NCBI RefSeq assembly: GCF_029852145.1 | Contig: NC_079972.1 | Location: forward strand, 1,822,901-1,886,900 | DNA length: 64,000 nucleotides | Direction of reading: 5' to 3' | DNA from: Microplitis mediator | Taxonomy: Eukaryota > Arthropoda > Insecta > Hymenoptera > Braconidae | Notes under the pieces: model-generated | Databases searched by the model: none | What the model saw: only the letters and a program-made list of their open reading frames with translations | Told to the model about the DNA's origin: nothing | Shown here: piece after piece, positions 1-11,129 of the stretch | How positions within the stretch are numbered: the first letter of the stretch is position 1 | Layout of the letters: the number at the start of each line of letters is the position of its first letter | Position numbers and translations under genes: made by a program

Positions 1-640
1 GGAGCTCCTAATTTTGGTTTCATAAAGAAGTTAAAAAAAAGAATACATTTATAGGTCACAAAACTGACGTCTTATTTATGGAGTTTTCAAGAACTCTTAA
101 TTGAGAGTTCTTAAAAATGATGCCTTTAAGAAGCCATTGTAAGACTTCTTGAGGACGCCTTCAAAAAGACGTCGTAAAGCAGTCATTCCGACTTGAATGC
201 TGTCTGGGAGAAGAGTAATCGCAGAATGAAATACTGTTCTTTATTTAAATCCCTCGGAGTGACTTTCACTTCAACGAAAAGTTTCGGAAAATATTAATTA
301 TAAAAAAATTACCAACATATAATGAAGTTAGGGGGGGAGGTCTGTGTTTCAAAAACTTTATTTTTGAATTTTTTTCTGAATGTACAACATGTCGAGAATA
401 TTGTCCAAAAATTTCAAGTAAATCGGATCAAAAATAACGAAGATACAGCGTTTCAAGTGATCTGACGGAGTACGAATAACCAGAGCAGGCAAAGAAGCTG
501 CACTTACGAGTGAAGAGGGTAGAATCCAACACAGGCAAGAGCAATAAGACGCATTGGACATCTGAATGAGTGTTTCACTGTACGAAACTGGCATTGATGA
601 CTCTGTGTAAGTATAAAAAATTATACCCTTCTATTAATGC
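1..640. other. AT-rich non-coding DNA, upstream of first recognised exon
   Basis: No reading frame here resembles a known protein. Positions 60-200 contain diverged copies of words like aagacgtc and aagacttcttgagg, some self-complementary, suggesting an old degenerate repeat. A candidate donor (gtaagtat) lies at about 606, but all three frames before it close within a few dozen codons. The 5' exons of the metalloproteinase (signal peptide, prodomain) are not recognisable here and may lie upstream of the window. Confidence 0.5.
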
Positions 641-707
641 TTAATTTTGGACATTTGAGTGTAAAAAACTTTGGATCAATTTTCTCGCGAACGTCATTTT
701 TAAAGTT

Positions 708-1022
708 TGTGAACAGTATAAAGTATAACTCAGAATCTACTTGACCGATCCTTTCGAACTTTCAAACACTATTCCTACACATAAATCAACAGGTAGTGAC
801 GAAGAGTTTTGTGTTATCAGTTTTTCCTATTTTCCTATTTTTAAATAACAAATTAACCGAAATTTTATAGCGAAAATCACGTTTTCACTTTCAATTGCTG
901 TCAACAATAAGAAAATCGAAAAAATAGTCTTCGTCATTACCTAGGAAAACTTATCAGCTTTAAAGAACGTTTAGATTTTTTTGTTTCAGATGATCCGGTC
1001 ACGAGTTATCGTGTTCACTGGA
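708..1022. repeat. Foldback (inverted-repeat) element
   Basis: Arms at 708-750 and about 990-1022 are imperfect reverse complements, with a better-matched inner pair at 791-804 (aggtagtgacgaag) and 929-942 (cttcgtcattacct). The spacer is AT-rich and non-coding. It resembles the larger foldbacks elsewhere in the window in layout, but I cannot assign it to the same family. Confidence 0.55.
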
Positions 1023-1277
1023 TATCAACTTTTAATACTTTTAATTGAAAATTTTTTTAAGATACTTATTTCAATTGAATTTAAATTTATTCAAGTACTA
1101 AAACTCTGTACCGAATCGAATGTAAATTAAAATAAAATCCGTGTCACTCCGAAATCGATAAAAAAAAAAAAACACTACTAACTCCGATTTCACTTCCGAT
1201 TTTTTACGGTGTAATAAATCATTACTATAATGGTCAAAAATTTACATTAATAATAATTTTAAATTTATTTATTTCAG

Positions 1278-4200
1278 GCCATGAAAAATGCTCTTGAATA
1301 CTTGCGTGAGCACAAATCTTATGCGCTTACAACGCCGAGTAAAAAACCTCTTAACGTTAACCAAGTAACGGTAATTATATTGTGACGGGTGAGCTGACGC
1401 CCATCCGTCTAATACTAATTAACAAATAATAGATAGATATATTTTAGTTCAGAAAGCAATACATTTTATTGTAGTTTCATTAGGCGCTGTGCAGCTGCAC
1501 ATAAATATCGCATTACATTAGTTGTATTGAGTCTTACTTTTATAAAGACAATGCGATGAGCAGACGTTTCGCGTGGTCAGCAGTTTTGACTGTGGGAAGA
1601 ACAGAGTTCCGTTGGAGACTGCGAAGGGATATTTTCTTATGCAGCACGAAAAGAGTTCTCATGGAAAACGGCGGAGTGATATTTCGGAAGCAGAGGATGC
1701 AATTGCAGAAGAAGAGGCAGTTACCATAGTTAAGCTGGTTCGAATAGTCGTCTGCTCGCGCATAAATATTATATCTCTCTTATTTTACCGCTTTTATTAC
1801 AGATCACTATAAGAATACGTTTAATGCCGCTATTGTTGAATGAAAATATTGTATTAGTATCCGATTCATTTATGCTATCTTAGATTTGTAAAAGAGACTC
1901 TCAGGGCCTTTTCTGGGTACTCCCATATTTTGGGGACTCCCAATAAACAAATATCCATTAAATTCACATATAGTCATTCCTTCACTGAGCGACCCACACC
2001 CTTTATAACATCCTATTAAATTTCTAGAGACGCTGAGCTAGGCACGGTAAGATCGGTTACGAAGTAAGAACATTAAGGTGTAAGCTCACACGTAACATAT
2101 ATATACATATATATTAGGGTGTATCAAAAAATCGACGAATTTTCATTTTTTTTTAGTGGCCATAAAATTCGGTCATAAGATGCCAAAATAAAGGTCCTGT
2201 GAAAATATGAGCTCTTGATATTGATATTTAAAGGGTCGCGAATCATAATTTTCTATTTTCCATTTAAATAATTTAACATGGGTAAAAATCTTTTTAAAGT
2301 TTGAAATTTTATACCTCGTCATCAAACCAACGTACAGGAAAACCACAACATATCTTTGTAGGAAATGAACGATCTACAAAGATTACCTCTTATAATTTTT
2401 TGAAAAATTCAATTCTGGAAAGACCATAGTTGAAAATAGTTGCGCATGGCTTGCTCAAGATCTGCTCAAGGCTCAAAATTGACCTTGAGCCTTGAGCAGA
2501 TCTTGAGCGAGCCATGCGTAAGTAACTGCCGTAAGTTACTGGTATAAGGAAATGCACCAGAAACTTTCCAGTGGCACTGTATCTAAGATGTCTTAGATAT
2601 TCTTGTGTACAATGCCTTTTAACTCATAAATTTAATTTCAACATTTTCTTCAGGTCCTTTTCTGTCTAGCCTTACTCTATGAAAATAAACACCCACAATA
2701 TTTTATAACAAACTATAATTTAGATTAATATACTTCACTTTGAATTATTCAGAATACTGTAGTTGAGAACCAAAATCCTGACGACACAAACACGGAATCA
2801 ACTACGATATCTCGTAAGTTGTTGATAAGGTTTAGAAATAAATAATAATAAAATAATTATCAATTATTTAACTTGGCAGCAACGATTCAGATGACAGCAT
2901 CAAATCTTTCTTCATCATATCCTACTACAATATATCCTCAGATTTTAGTAATTGTTGACTATGGATTATTCAAAATACTGGGCGGAGAAGTACGTGATGT
3001 TATATTATATATTTTAGCATATTATAATGGCGTAGACTTATGGTTCCGAAATCTCGAGAGTCCAAAAATTAGAATCAATATTCATGCAATTCTTATAATT
3101 GAGGTAATATTTTTTAAAAATATATTTCGTTTCTTGATCCATAATATTATTTTATACATCATGTAGAATCGGTATTCTATGTGTGCAGCCCTTAGGCTAA
3201 CCCGGGAAAAAATGTTCAGAGATAACCATGCCTGTTCATGCCTGATCATGCATGACAATTAGCGTGGGCCGAAGATCCGCTTTTTTTGAATTTTCATTAT
3301 TAATACCAAAATAGTAGTTTATCTATCGAGTGCGAGCGTCTTAGACTCGATTGTACTAGATAAATACATTAGTTTTTGTGATAGATATTTGAAATTTACT
3401 ACATTTAGTGCCTATAAATGGCAGGTTATAAATCCGCGTTTATTTATTTGGTAAGATTGTTTTGATTATTTGTTGAAAATTAGAGAGAAGTCGGTAAGTG
3501 GACGATTTAAAATGATGATAAATCTTGTCACAAGATGGCTCGTTAAGTTACTTCGATATTTTTTGCTCGTTTGCTATCGCACATGTAACCAAAAAATATT
3601 TTTTGATCCGATGATGACGTCACTATTAAACCGATGAGGTATCTTTTTTACCAGCTGTTTCTTATCTAATATTTTTAGCTGCCGGCTATAGGCGCTAAAT
3701 ATCGTAGATTTCAAGTGTCTGTCACAAAAATCTTTTTCTTTGTACAAAAAAAAAATTTTTCGGAAAACCAAAAAAATTTTAGGTCGACATCTTAGACTCG
3801 CCAAATCCCGCTAAAGTTAGAAGTTGTTTAAAATTTTTTTTTCAACTTATTTTGATCGGAAATTTAATTCTCTACAAAAAAGATCCCATAATAAATTTAC
3901 GTAAAGTTGATGGTTACTGAGATAATTGCAATTTTGTTCTAAAAAATATAATTTTTCAAGATATTACCACTTTTTCAGAGTAAAATATGAATTTTATCAC
4001 ATAAATTTCATGGAAAATCAAATTTCTTACAGAATAGGCCTTCTGGTAAAAACTTAAAATTTATAGTTATTCAGAAACTGGCAGTTTTATGTTCAGATAG
4101 TCACATTTCTCGTTATTTGGTGGCTTTTACTAAGAATCGCTATGATCTTTGTAACTATCAACTTTGAATAAATTTTTATTAGGTCTGTTTTGTATAACAT

Positions 4201-7200
4201 TGAATTTCCTATGAAACTTTTATGATAAAATTTATTTTTTACCTTGAAAAAGTAATATTATCTTGAAAATTTTCATTTTTTAGAGCAAAATTGCAATTAT
4301 CTCAGTGTAAAATGAGCGAGTGCTCTGTGGGATTCTGGTGTAGGTGTGGTTAATTCAATAACTAACAAGTAACACAAAAATTACAGATAATAGAATAGAT
4401 CTTTATTTAACAATATGTACACTGAATAACTGTAAGAAAAATACTTAAGAGCGAATGCAACTACATAGATAAGCGATAGCGAATGCGACAATTAAAGCGG
4501 TTAAAAACGCGTGGTGGTTAGTAAGACTGCCCGATGTAGATTGATTATTGAGACGGCGTCTTCTTCCTTCGTGGCTGCTCGGTGGTGACGTGGCAGCATG
4601 GCTGCAGTAACGAATTTTCCCATTGGCTTAAAAGCGCGCCAGCAGGAAATAGTTAGCCGCCAATTTCTCTGATTGGCTGGCTGGTAGCGGGTTCTCATGC
4701 CACCGTAGCACGGTCATGAGCAAGAAATTGTATGTGTCAGGTCCAAATAGCGAGTGACCCGGCACTATACTGACACTCAAGTCAGTAGCGAGTTCGGCTA
4801 CTCCCGATCGTAGCGGAAATGCACGAAGCTTTTCAAATTGCCTAAGCTCGTGACTGAACACTCAGTAACTATCAACTTTACGTAATTTTATTATAGGACC
4901 TTTTTTGTAGAGAATTAAATTTCCGATCAAAATAAGATGGAAAAAAATTTTAAACAACTTCTGATTTTAGCGGGATTTGGCGAACCTAAGATAACGATCT
5001 AAATTTTTTTTTTTGTACAAAAAAAAATATTTTCGGTATTAATAGTAAAAATTCAAAAAAAGCGGATTTTCGGCCCACCCTAATGACCATGTCTGACTAA
5101 GCACGAACGGAAATGATAATATCAGAAGCTTTAAATACGTTCAGACCTAATCATGCATGGGCATGCCAGTTCATGCATGATGTCAAATATGACCATGCCT
5201 GTTCATGTCTGATCCAGTTTGATGTACGGTATTAAATTTTAAAAACTTAGTTATAATTATATATAGCTAACATAATTATAATTCTATATAACTATGTATC
5301 AATAATTTATAATTAATCAATTAGATATACAATTTTGTTGACTAAGAATCTATCATGTATCAGAAAAAACTTTCGAGCGTGAGGTCCACGGTTCGAATCT
5401 TGCACACGCCTGAAACTATTTTTTTTATTATTATAGAAATAATCATATGTAGCTATCCATAATTATATATAATTATACAGGGCCGTTTTTCATATATAAT
5501 TTTTTTACCCGGGTGGGCATAAATAGACATGAACAGACCTAATCAGGCCTGAAGACTCATGCCCGTTCATGTCTGATCATTTTTTCGCGGAAACTCATTA
5601 GCCGTCAATCAAAATATTTGTAGCAGTCATCTTCGGTGCACACTAAGCGTTCGTTGATACTCGTGCATGTGCTCCTGCGATAAATGCTAAAAACATTGCC
5701 CTTTTTTAACTGCATACTTAATACGTAAAAACAGTTTAGTGTCTTGTTTGTCACTAATTAATTAAAGAAATATTTTTTTTTACAGTACCCAGATTTTTTA
5801 TCAAACGTACAATACGCACTAAATAAAATAGATGGTGATGATCTACTAATCGCAATAGGCACATGGTTGTACGACAACCAGGTGGTATTTCCGATTGATA
5901 GTTACGATATTGCTGTTTTAATGACATCGTAAGTTTCTTAAAGTTAAACACGTTTTTAACCATTAATCCATAATATATTTTGACCAAAATATATTTTTAT
6001 TTGTTGTTCTACTTAATTACATGACTACTTAATAGGTAGTCAACTTAGTAATTGATTATAATTAATTTTTTTTTCTTTTTTTACATAAAAGCAATAACTT
6101 GTTCGACAAAAAAAATGGAGCACAAACAATAGGTATAACATTCAAGGAAGCGGCATGTGAAACCTTACACGAAAAGAGAGTAAAGAAGTTAGCAATTATT
6201 AGTGACATGGGTGATTTTGTCAGAATTCGTGGTATGGCTCATGAAATAGGACATTCGTTCGTATTATATTGCATTTTAATTTTAATAAATATATCTTAAG
6301 TACTTTATTCAACGCATGCCTGATAATCACGACTTATCATATCTGCGAAGCAAACCCTAAATGACCGTTTACCGATCGGTGGTTAATAATTCGTCAGAAA
6401 GCAAACGGCGTCCCATATTTCTTATGGGGCCATAAACAACTGCATTTAAATCCCTAAACACATTTCGCAAAAGTCATTATCGACTGTTCTCAAAAACAAA
6501 CTCTACTATTATCACTAAAACAAATAATCTCGACACTGAATATATTCAGAATGAGTAGTACAATCAATCTAACAACTTTGATGTCAGTGTCTACGTATGA
6601 CTACATTGGGTATTTTTTATTAATTAAAATGAATAAGAAATGAGTGGTGAGAGAAGTTAAGAACTAGTATCATGTAGACCCCCACCTGATTTAGGGTTTA
6701 CTTTGCTGACATAATAATTCGCAAAAATCAGACAATTGTTGAATAAAGTATAGTGCATAGAACGTTGGTTAAGTTGTTATCCGTCAAACATAATGTTCTT
6801 AGCACTCGTCTTCGGTGCACACTAAGTACTCGCGGGCGATCGTGCGTGTGCACCTACGACGAGTGTGAAAAACATTAAGCTTCCCGGATTAAGACTCACC
6901 TAACGCACTCGCTATGCAATGTACTATTATGCCCAGTTAGTCGTTTGTATACTCAGTCACGCTCGACTTGGCTTAAATCTTTATCTATAATTATTCGCTC
7001 AGTTAGAAATTCGAATTTTATAAAAAATATTTAAACTTGTAAATTTTAGGCTTGGTATGGATCATGATGACGAAAATGATAATAAAATATGCCCAAAAAA
7101 TGATGGTACTGTTATGTTACCTAGCATCGACGATTTAGGACCTAAATACTTTGAATGGTCACAGTGCAGTTTAGATCAATTAACTGAATCATTTGAAAAG

Positions 7201-9631
7201 TAAATTTTTCATTATTATTTAGTTATATAAAAAATAGTATCCATAGTGATATTTATCGATTACTGATTAATTTTATAACAGGGCTATGCTGCTACTCTGG
7301 TCGTCCTTTTTAAGGGCGCCACTGGAAGTAATAACGGCCTCCCAGAGCCGGATCTTAGATCATCAGGGTCGTTGTAAATTAATTATTTGTAAGAGAGAGG
7401 AGAGGAAGGATAATTTATAATTATTAACACTTTATTTAAATAATAATTTTTACCTTTATTTGTATGACTTTATAAACCTTTTATACCTTGTAACACTTAT
7501 AAACCTTATTACTACCGTCAACTACCTTTGACGTTTTAAAACTTATTTAAGCCAACTACCTTTGGCTATCTTAAAACAATAATCAATAAAACCAACTACC
7601 TTTGGCTATAACACACACACACTCACACTAAGTCCCCTGGACTATAATACACACACTCGACTTAAGTAAACCTTAACAATCGTCCACGCGGTCACCAAGA
7701 CCCTCTACGTGGCTAAAACCTTATTTTTATTTTCACGCGGTCCCCTGGACCCTCTACGCGACTTTTACCTTAACAATTAATTCATTCACGCGGTCCCCTG
7801 GACCCTCTACGTGATCTAAAACCTTTACAATAATTCACGCGGTCACCTTGACCCTCAACGTGATTTTACCACTAACAATTTTACTATCACTAACACTGTT
7901 TTCACTTTTAACCCACACATTCTTTTAACAATTTTCCTTTGACCAATATTAAAATCCTCCAATTCAATTCACCGTTTAAAATTACAAATCAATTAATATA
8001 CAACCAATTAACCGTCCTTCATTAACAATAAAATTAATTAATTAAAATTTAGTTTAAAGATATTATTATTAATTAATTAATTTTTAATCAACTGTCTCAC
8101 TATTACTTTTATTTCCATTTTCATTTTATCTGTAACCACAATAAATTTACGTCAGAATTTCCAATACCACATTTACCCGATCCTCCAAAGTATGCGTCAC
8201 TGACTACTTTTGACTTTCCTTGATTCTTTTCTGTTCCGTTCAGACACTTGATTTTCTTTTATTGTTATTAACTTAAATTTATTATTTACTATCATTTAAT
8301 AATGTTAATTATTGATTAATTAAATTTTATCTCAGACTTTTCGCGTCGGTTAACTTTGTCTTATTTAGTTATTTAACGGTCTCTTTATAAATTTCAATTT
8401 ATTTATTCAATTAATTTTATTTAATTAATTTACATAATTTTATTTAATTGTTTTAATTAATTTCTTTTCTTTTACTTGAACTAGACCCTGGAATTTCTGG
8501 CTTGTGTTTTACACAATGGGCCTAGAAATTTCTACAACGCAATAATTCCGGCAATGGCCTGGAATTATGAACGACACCCTGGATCCGGCTGAAGGGCCTG
8601 GATCTGGTTAGACAAACGTCTGGCTTAAATTAATTTTAACAAAATTTACACTAATTAATCTATTACGGGCCTAGACGCGGATTTACCCGACGAACGACTA
8701 AGTATTTACGTGAGTTAAATTAATATTCTGGCTTGGGCCTAGAACAATTAATTTCATTAATACCTGATTTTATTTTTGATGTTTTCCGGTAGCTTTGTCT
8801 CCGTCTGGTGGTTCGTCTCGTCAGGTTCCTTTGGCTCTCCGTCTTGTTCGTCAAAGTTCCAAATTTACTTGTACTCTACTGCGTTAATTCAGCGTCTCCA
8901 TCCTCGGTGATCTGTCCAGTTGTATGTGTAGGTCTTGATGGCTACCCGGCCCTGCCGGTTCTGCCTTTGTATGTCTTGATGTCTACCCGGCCCTGCCGGT
9001 TCTGTGTGTGTACGTCTTGACGGTTAGCCGGCCCTGCCGGTTCTGTGTGTCCTCTGCTGCTGTCTTGCGTTTTTAATAATTTTGCTCGAGTATCTTCGGT
9101 GGCTATCGGAAAACCACTCCTCTACTAATTTATGATTGGGCCTAGCGTAAGAGTATTTTCAATCAGCGCGCCCGGCGACAAGTCGAAAAACTCATTAAAT
9201 TGCTCGTTTGGGGTTGCGGGCAGGGTAAATGACCATCAGCGAAAAATCGCGATTTTGGTCAATAAAATAACTCAATTTTCCCTGTTACAATTTAAAAATT
9301 AGCCGATAAAACACCAAACGTACTGATTCATTTTCTATATTACAGTAACAATAAGTTTAGCTGTTTATATAACAAACCCCAAGAGCAAGGTGCGGCAGTT
9401 CCAAGAATATTACCTGGAAAATTGATCAATTTAGATAAACAGTGTAATTTCAGAATAGGAAACACAATTTCTACGAATGAAGGGGGTAATTGCAAAACAC
9501 TCACTTGTCAGACAAAGCCAAATAGTGTAGGCTTTATTTTCAACCATGAATGGCCAACAGGGCCACTTGACGGGTCTTACTGTGGCCAAGGTAAAAGCTG
9601 TCTCCTTGGAGAATGTGTGAAAATCTCATAA
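1278..9631 (+). CDS. Reprolysin/ADAMTS-like zinc metalloproteinase, venom metalloproteinase-like (partial, 7 exons)
   Basis: A secreted-type zinc endopeptidase of the ADAM/ADAMTS reprolysin family; parasitoid wasps secrete such proteins in venom, so a venom role is plausible but inferred. Exons, all with AG/GT borders and compatible phases: 1278-1370, 2753-2813, 2880-3103, 5786-5928, 6092-6256, 7050-7199, 9346-9631 (stop TAA 9629-9631). Together they encode 373 residues. Exon 3 holds the start of the catalytic domain (VDYGLF, then VDLWFRNLESPKIRI). The exon 5/6 junction rebuilds an intact HExxHxxGxxHD zinc-binding motif, which forces the weak donor GTTCGT at 6257; the better-looking GTATTA at 6261 would break the frame. 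The Met after the motif fits a metzincin. The last exon is Cys-rich and ends in a DGSYCGQGKSCLLGECV-type block typical of ADAMTS Cys-rich domains. No signal peptide or prodomain exon was found. No frameshift or stop is seen, so it may be functional. Introns carry many transposons. Confidence 0.85.
1381..2097 (+). mobile_element. Solo LTR (717 bp) in metalloproteinase intron 1
   Basis: The segment starts TGTGACGGGT and ends CGTAACA, giving the TG...CA ends of an LTR. It is flanked on both sides by TATAT (1376-1380 and 2098-2102), consistent with a 5-bp target duplication, though the AT-rich site weakens this. It has an AATAAA-type signal near 1943. No internal gag or pol is adjacent, so it is a solo LTR. 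Gypsy-type is likely from the ends. An open frame of 79 codons at 1573-1812 lies inside and has no recognisable similarity. Confidence 0.6.
2112..2440. repeat. Half copy of the TAGGGTG foldback family
   Basis: Begins ttagggtgtatcaaaaaatcg, the terminus shared with other foldbacks here (11,962; 56,703; 61,394). It contains the family words about a flush of 'ctacaaagatt' and 'aattttttgaaaaattc'. Only one arm is present; the copy runs into the palindrome at 2443. It lies within metalloproteinase intron 1. Confidence 0.5.
2443..2518. repeat. Near-perfect 76-bp palindrome
   Basis: Starts cgcatggc and ends gccatgcg, with about 34-bp arms and a short aattga-type centre; the only obvious arm mismatch is near 2451/2510. 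The arms are themselves repetitive (gctcaagatctgctcaaggctcaa). RNA from this intron would form a long hairpin. Confidence 0.8.
3260..5083. mobile_element. 1.8 kb foldback element in metalloproteinase intron 3
   Basis: Terminal arms are reverse complements: gtgggccgaagatccgctt from 3264 and agcggattttcggcccacc ending near 5080. Inner matching tracts (ttgatcggaaatttaattct near 3851 and its complement near 4915) show that the arms extend inwards for hundreds of bases. The sequence is non-coding. A solo LTR (4306-4860) is inserted in one arm, and the empty-site sequence can be read from the other arm. Confidence 0.75.
4306..4860 (-). mobile_element. Solo LTR, family L1 (copy 1, reverse orientation)
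   Basis: Read on the minus strand it starts TGTTCAGTCACGAGC and ends CTCATTTTACA. It is flanked by a clean 5-bp duplication CTCAG (4301-4305 and 4861-4865). The unoccupied sequence ttatctcagtaac is present in the opposite foldback arm near 3915. Two further copies lie at 48703-49734 and 55672-56416. The family is about 555 bp, with an AATAAAG-type signal and a TTCAGTGTA-like start region. Confidence 0.85.
5611..5697 (+). repeat. Diverged copy of a hairpin element
   Basis: Contains cttcggtgcacactaagcg and ends taaaaacattgcc, closely matching the strong hairpin at 6792-6876. The stem is partly decayed here. It lies just upstream of metalloproteinase exon 4. Confidence 0.5.
6345..6712. mobile_element. 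MITE-like element in metalloproteinase intron 5
   Basis: The left end reads agcaaaccctaaatgacc; the right end reads cctgatttagggtttactttgct, its imperfect inverse. About 370 bp, non-coding, AT-rich. No target duplication could be fixed, so the boundaries are approximate. Confidence 0.4.
6792..6876 (+). repeat. Strong 85-nt hairpin in metalloproteinase intron 5
   Basis: Nested complementary blocks: AATGTT/AACATT (6792-6797/6871-6876), CACTCGTC/GACGAGTG (6803-6810/6858-6865), GGTGCACAC/GTGTGCACC (6814-6822/6846-6854). The apical loop is about 23 nt and GC-rich. A related copy is at 5611-5697, so it is repeated rather than unique. Precursor-microRNA-like in size, but the repetition favours a small transposon. 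Confidence 0.7.
7276..9287. mobile_element. 2.0 kb hairpin-built LTR-like element in metalloproteinase intron 6
   Basis: Starts taacaggg (7276-7283) and ends ccctgtta (9280-9287), inverted 8-bp ends. The 5' part (ctgctactctggtcgtcc, then gccggatcttagatcatca) recurs at 63,577 at the window edge. The interior has no protein-coding frame but many hairpins: cgtcaa-ctacct-ttgacg, agccaa-ctacct-ttggct, ggtcc-cct-ggacc nested in cacg...cgtg, aattcc...ggaatt, gatcc...ggatc, and three copies of cccggccctgccggtt at 8946-9040. It could be a solo LTR or a non-autonomous transposon; I cannot tell which. Confidence 0.6.
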
Positions 9632-10510
9632 ATGACCCAAGTACTTTGAATTTTCAACAAAAAAATATTCAACAATATCAATAGAATTACAAAATTTTAA
9701 ATAACCACTATTCTTTGAAATGGATTGGTTTAAATTAATGATAATGATTTGAAACCTACTCAATAATTACTTAATAAAATTTTTTTTGGAATTGTATACA
9801 CCGCTTGTTATTCATTTTTCAATCTACTTATTTTTAATGGATGTTAGAATTAATACAAAGCAGATTTTAAATAAAACTGATGTCCTAAATTACCTCATGA
9901 TATCTAGACACTGTAAAAGATCAGGAGTGATTTTGATGTGAATATAGATTTAATTGCAATCCGAATTCACTCCGTCGCTCGGAGTTCCAGAATTTGAAAA
10001 AAAAATTTCACAAACTGGCCGTGTAAATTTCATAAAACAGTTATTAGATCGCATGTATCCATGAGGAAAAGCTTAGATCTGACGAAATATCAGATTTGAT
10101 TGGATCAAAAAATATCTGATCAGATATTGAATTATGGCCTGACTATATCTCGTTAAAACATGTCTTATCACCTCTAATAACAATCGATAATTATTTTTCA
10201 TTCGTGCTTAGAAATATTCATATACTTCTAAATCTGCACATATGTATGATCATACCTAAAATATGAACATATACGGGGAAATTTGAACACGTATAAAAAA
10301 AAAACCCCGTAAATAGTGGCTTCATATGATTAGTAAGTGTATTATAAATCGGGAATTTTTATAGTTGCTTTGTATATGGGCGTTTATATTCACTATCAGA
10401 TTTCCATTACACTGATTCCAGATGATACAGATCACGATGGCACAGATTGTCTTTCTTGCTTATCAATCCCCTAGTAGCTATCTTATAGTCAAGATCTTGG
10501 AATCACAGTA
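9632..10510. other. 3' UTR of the metalloproteinase, then non-coding DNA
   Basis: An AATAAA at 9773-9778, 142 bases after the stop codon, is the likely polyadenylation signal. From about 9,900 to 10,250 the sequence contains degenerate, partly self-complementary words (gatcagatattg, tcagatttgattggatc) and looks like an old repeat. No gene is seen. Confidence 0.5.
9773..9778 (+). terminator. Polyadenylation signal AATAAA of the metalloproteinase
   Basis: Canonical hexamer 142 nt downstream of the stop codon, in AT-rich sequence; the first good candidate after the last exon. Confidence 0.5.
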
Positions 10511-11100
10511 TACACTAATGCAAAAAATTAAAGGAGCAGAAAAATTTTATAAATTTTTTAGTGATTTTTGGAAGGCTGTAACTTGGTGAAAAATAATCGT
10601 ATCGAGATTTTAAAAAAAGCATTTTATAGCTTGAAATCTCTAGTTTGGGTGCATTTTTTTCAAAATTTTTTAAAAGCTCCGGTTATTGCGCAAACATGAG
10701 AAATAAGGTGAGACAAAAAATTTCTAAATTTTTTTTTTTTTTCCGAAGAGCCCACGGACCGCGTAAAAATTCTTTCAACTAAACGAATGCATAGCTTGCT
10801 TAGCAAATTTATTCAGCTTCAATTTAGTTTTTTATTAACCTCGTAGGACGATTTGTCGCAGAGATATCAGCCTTCAAACAGAAAATGATCCTTTTGGCTT
10901 CGATCATCGATATTTCAGGTACCAATGATCGCACAGAAAGGGCGGTGTTAAATACTGCAATAAATTCCCTACAAGGACCTGTCATAATTTTTTGGAAAAA
11001 AAAATTTTTTTTATTTTTAACATCCATTAGAAGTAAGTACAAAAAAATGACTTTTTTTGGTTTTTTAGTAAATCAACTGCTACTCTGCAAATATCGATAA
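10510..11100 (+). repeat. Dispersed ~590-bp repeat (family C), copy 1
   Basis: Starts caaaaaattaaaggagcag and contains gtgatttttggaaggctgta; ends ctgcaaatatcgataaaaaa. A second copy at 14,873-15,474 has the same order of words. Frames open on both strands near 10,824-11,100 are chance openings in the AT-rich repeat. Confidence 0.65.
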
Positions 11101-11129
11101 AAAAAATTTTAATTTTGAAATTTTATACC

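Larger units (their letters stand above)
3199..5225. mobile_element. Degenerate-word element (catgcctgatcatgc type), interrupted
   Basis: Begins acccgggaaaaaa and is then filled with variants of catgcctgttcatgcctgatc. It is interrupted by the foldback at 3260-5083 and resumes at about 5084 with the same words up to about 5225. A related piece with the same words and another acccggg lies at 5,508-5,590. The internal words are nearly self-complementary (gatcatgc). No coding capacity. Confidence 0.5.

Noticed and set aside
1573..1812. 79-codon frame inside the first solo LTR
   Set aside because: No recognisable domain, and LTRs do not normally encode proteins.
4501..4698. 65-codon frame also found at 49,342-49,539
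   Set aside because: It lies inside the solo LTR family and repeats only because the LTR repeats; no conserved domain.
5370..5410. tRNA-like B box (ggttcgaatc) with short flanking stem
   Set aside because: No A box, D arm or acceptor pairing upstream; probably chance or a very decayed tRNA fragment.
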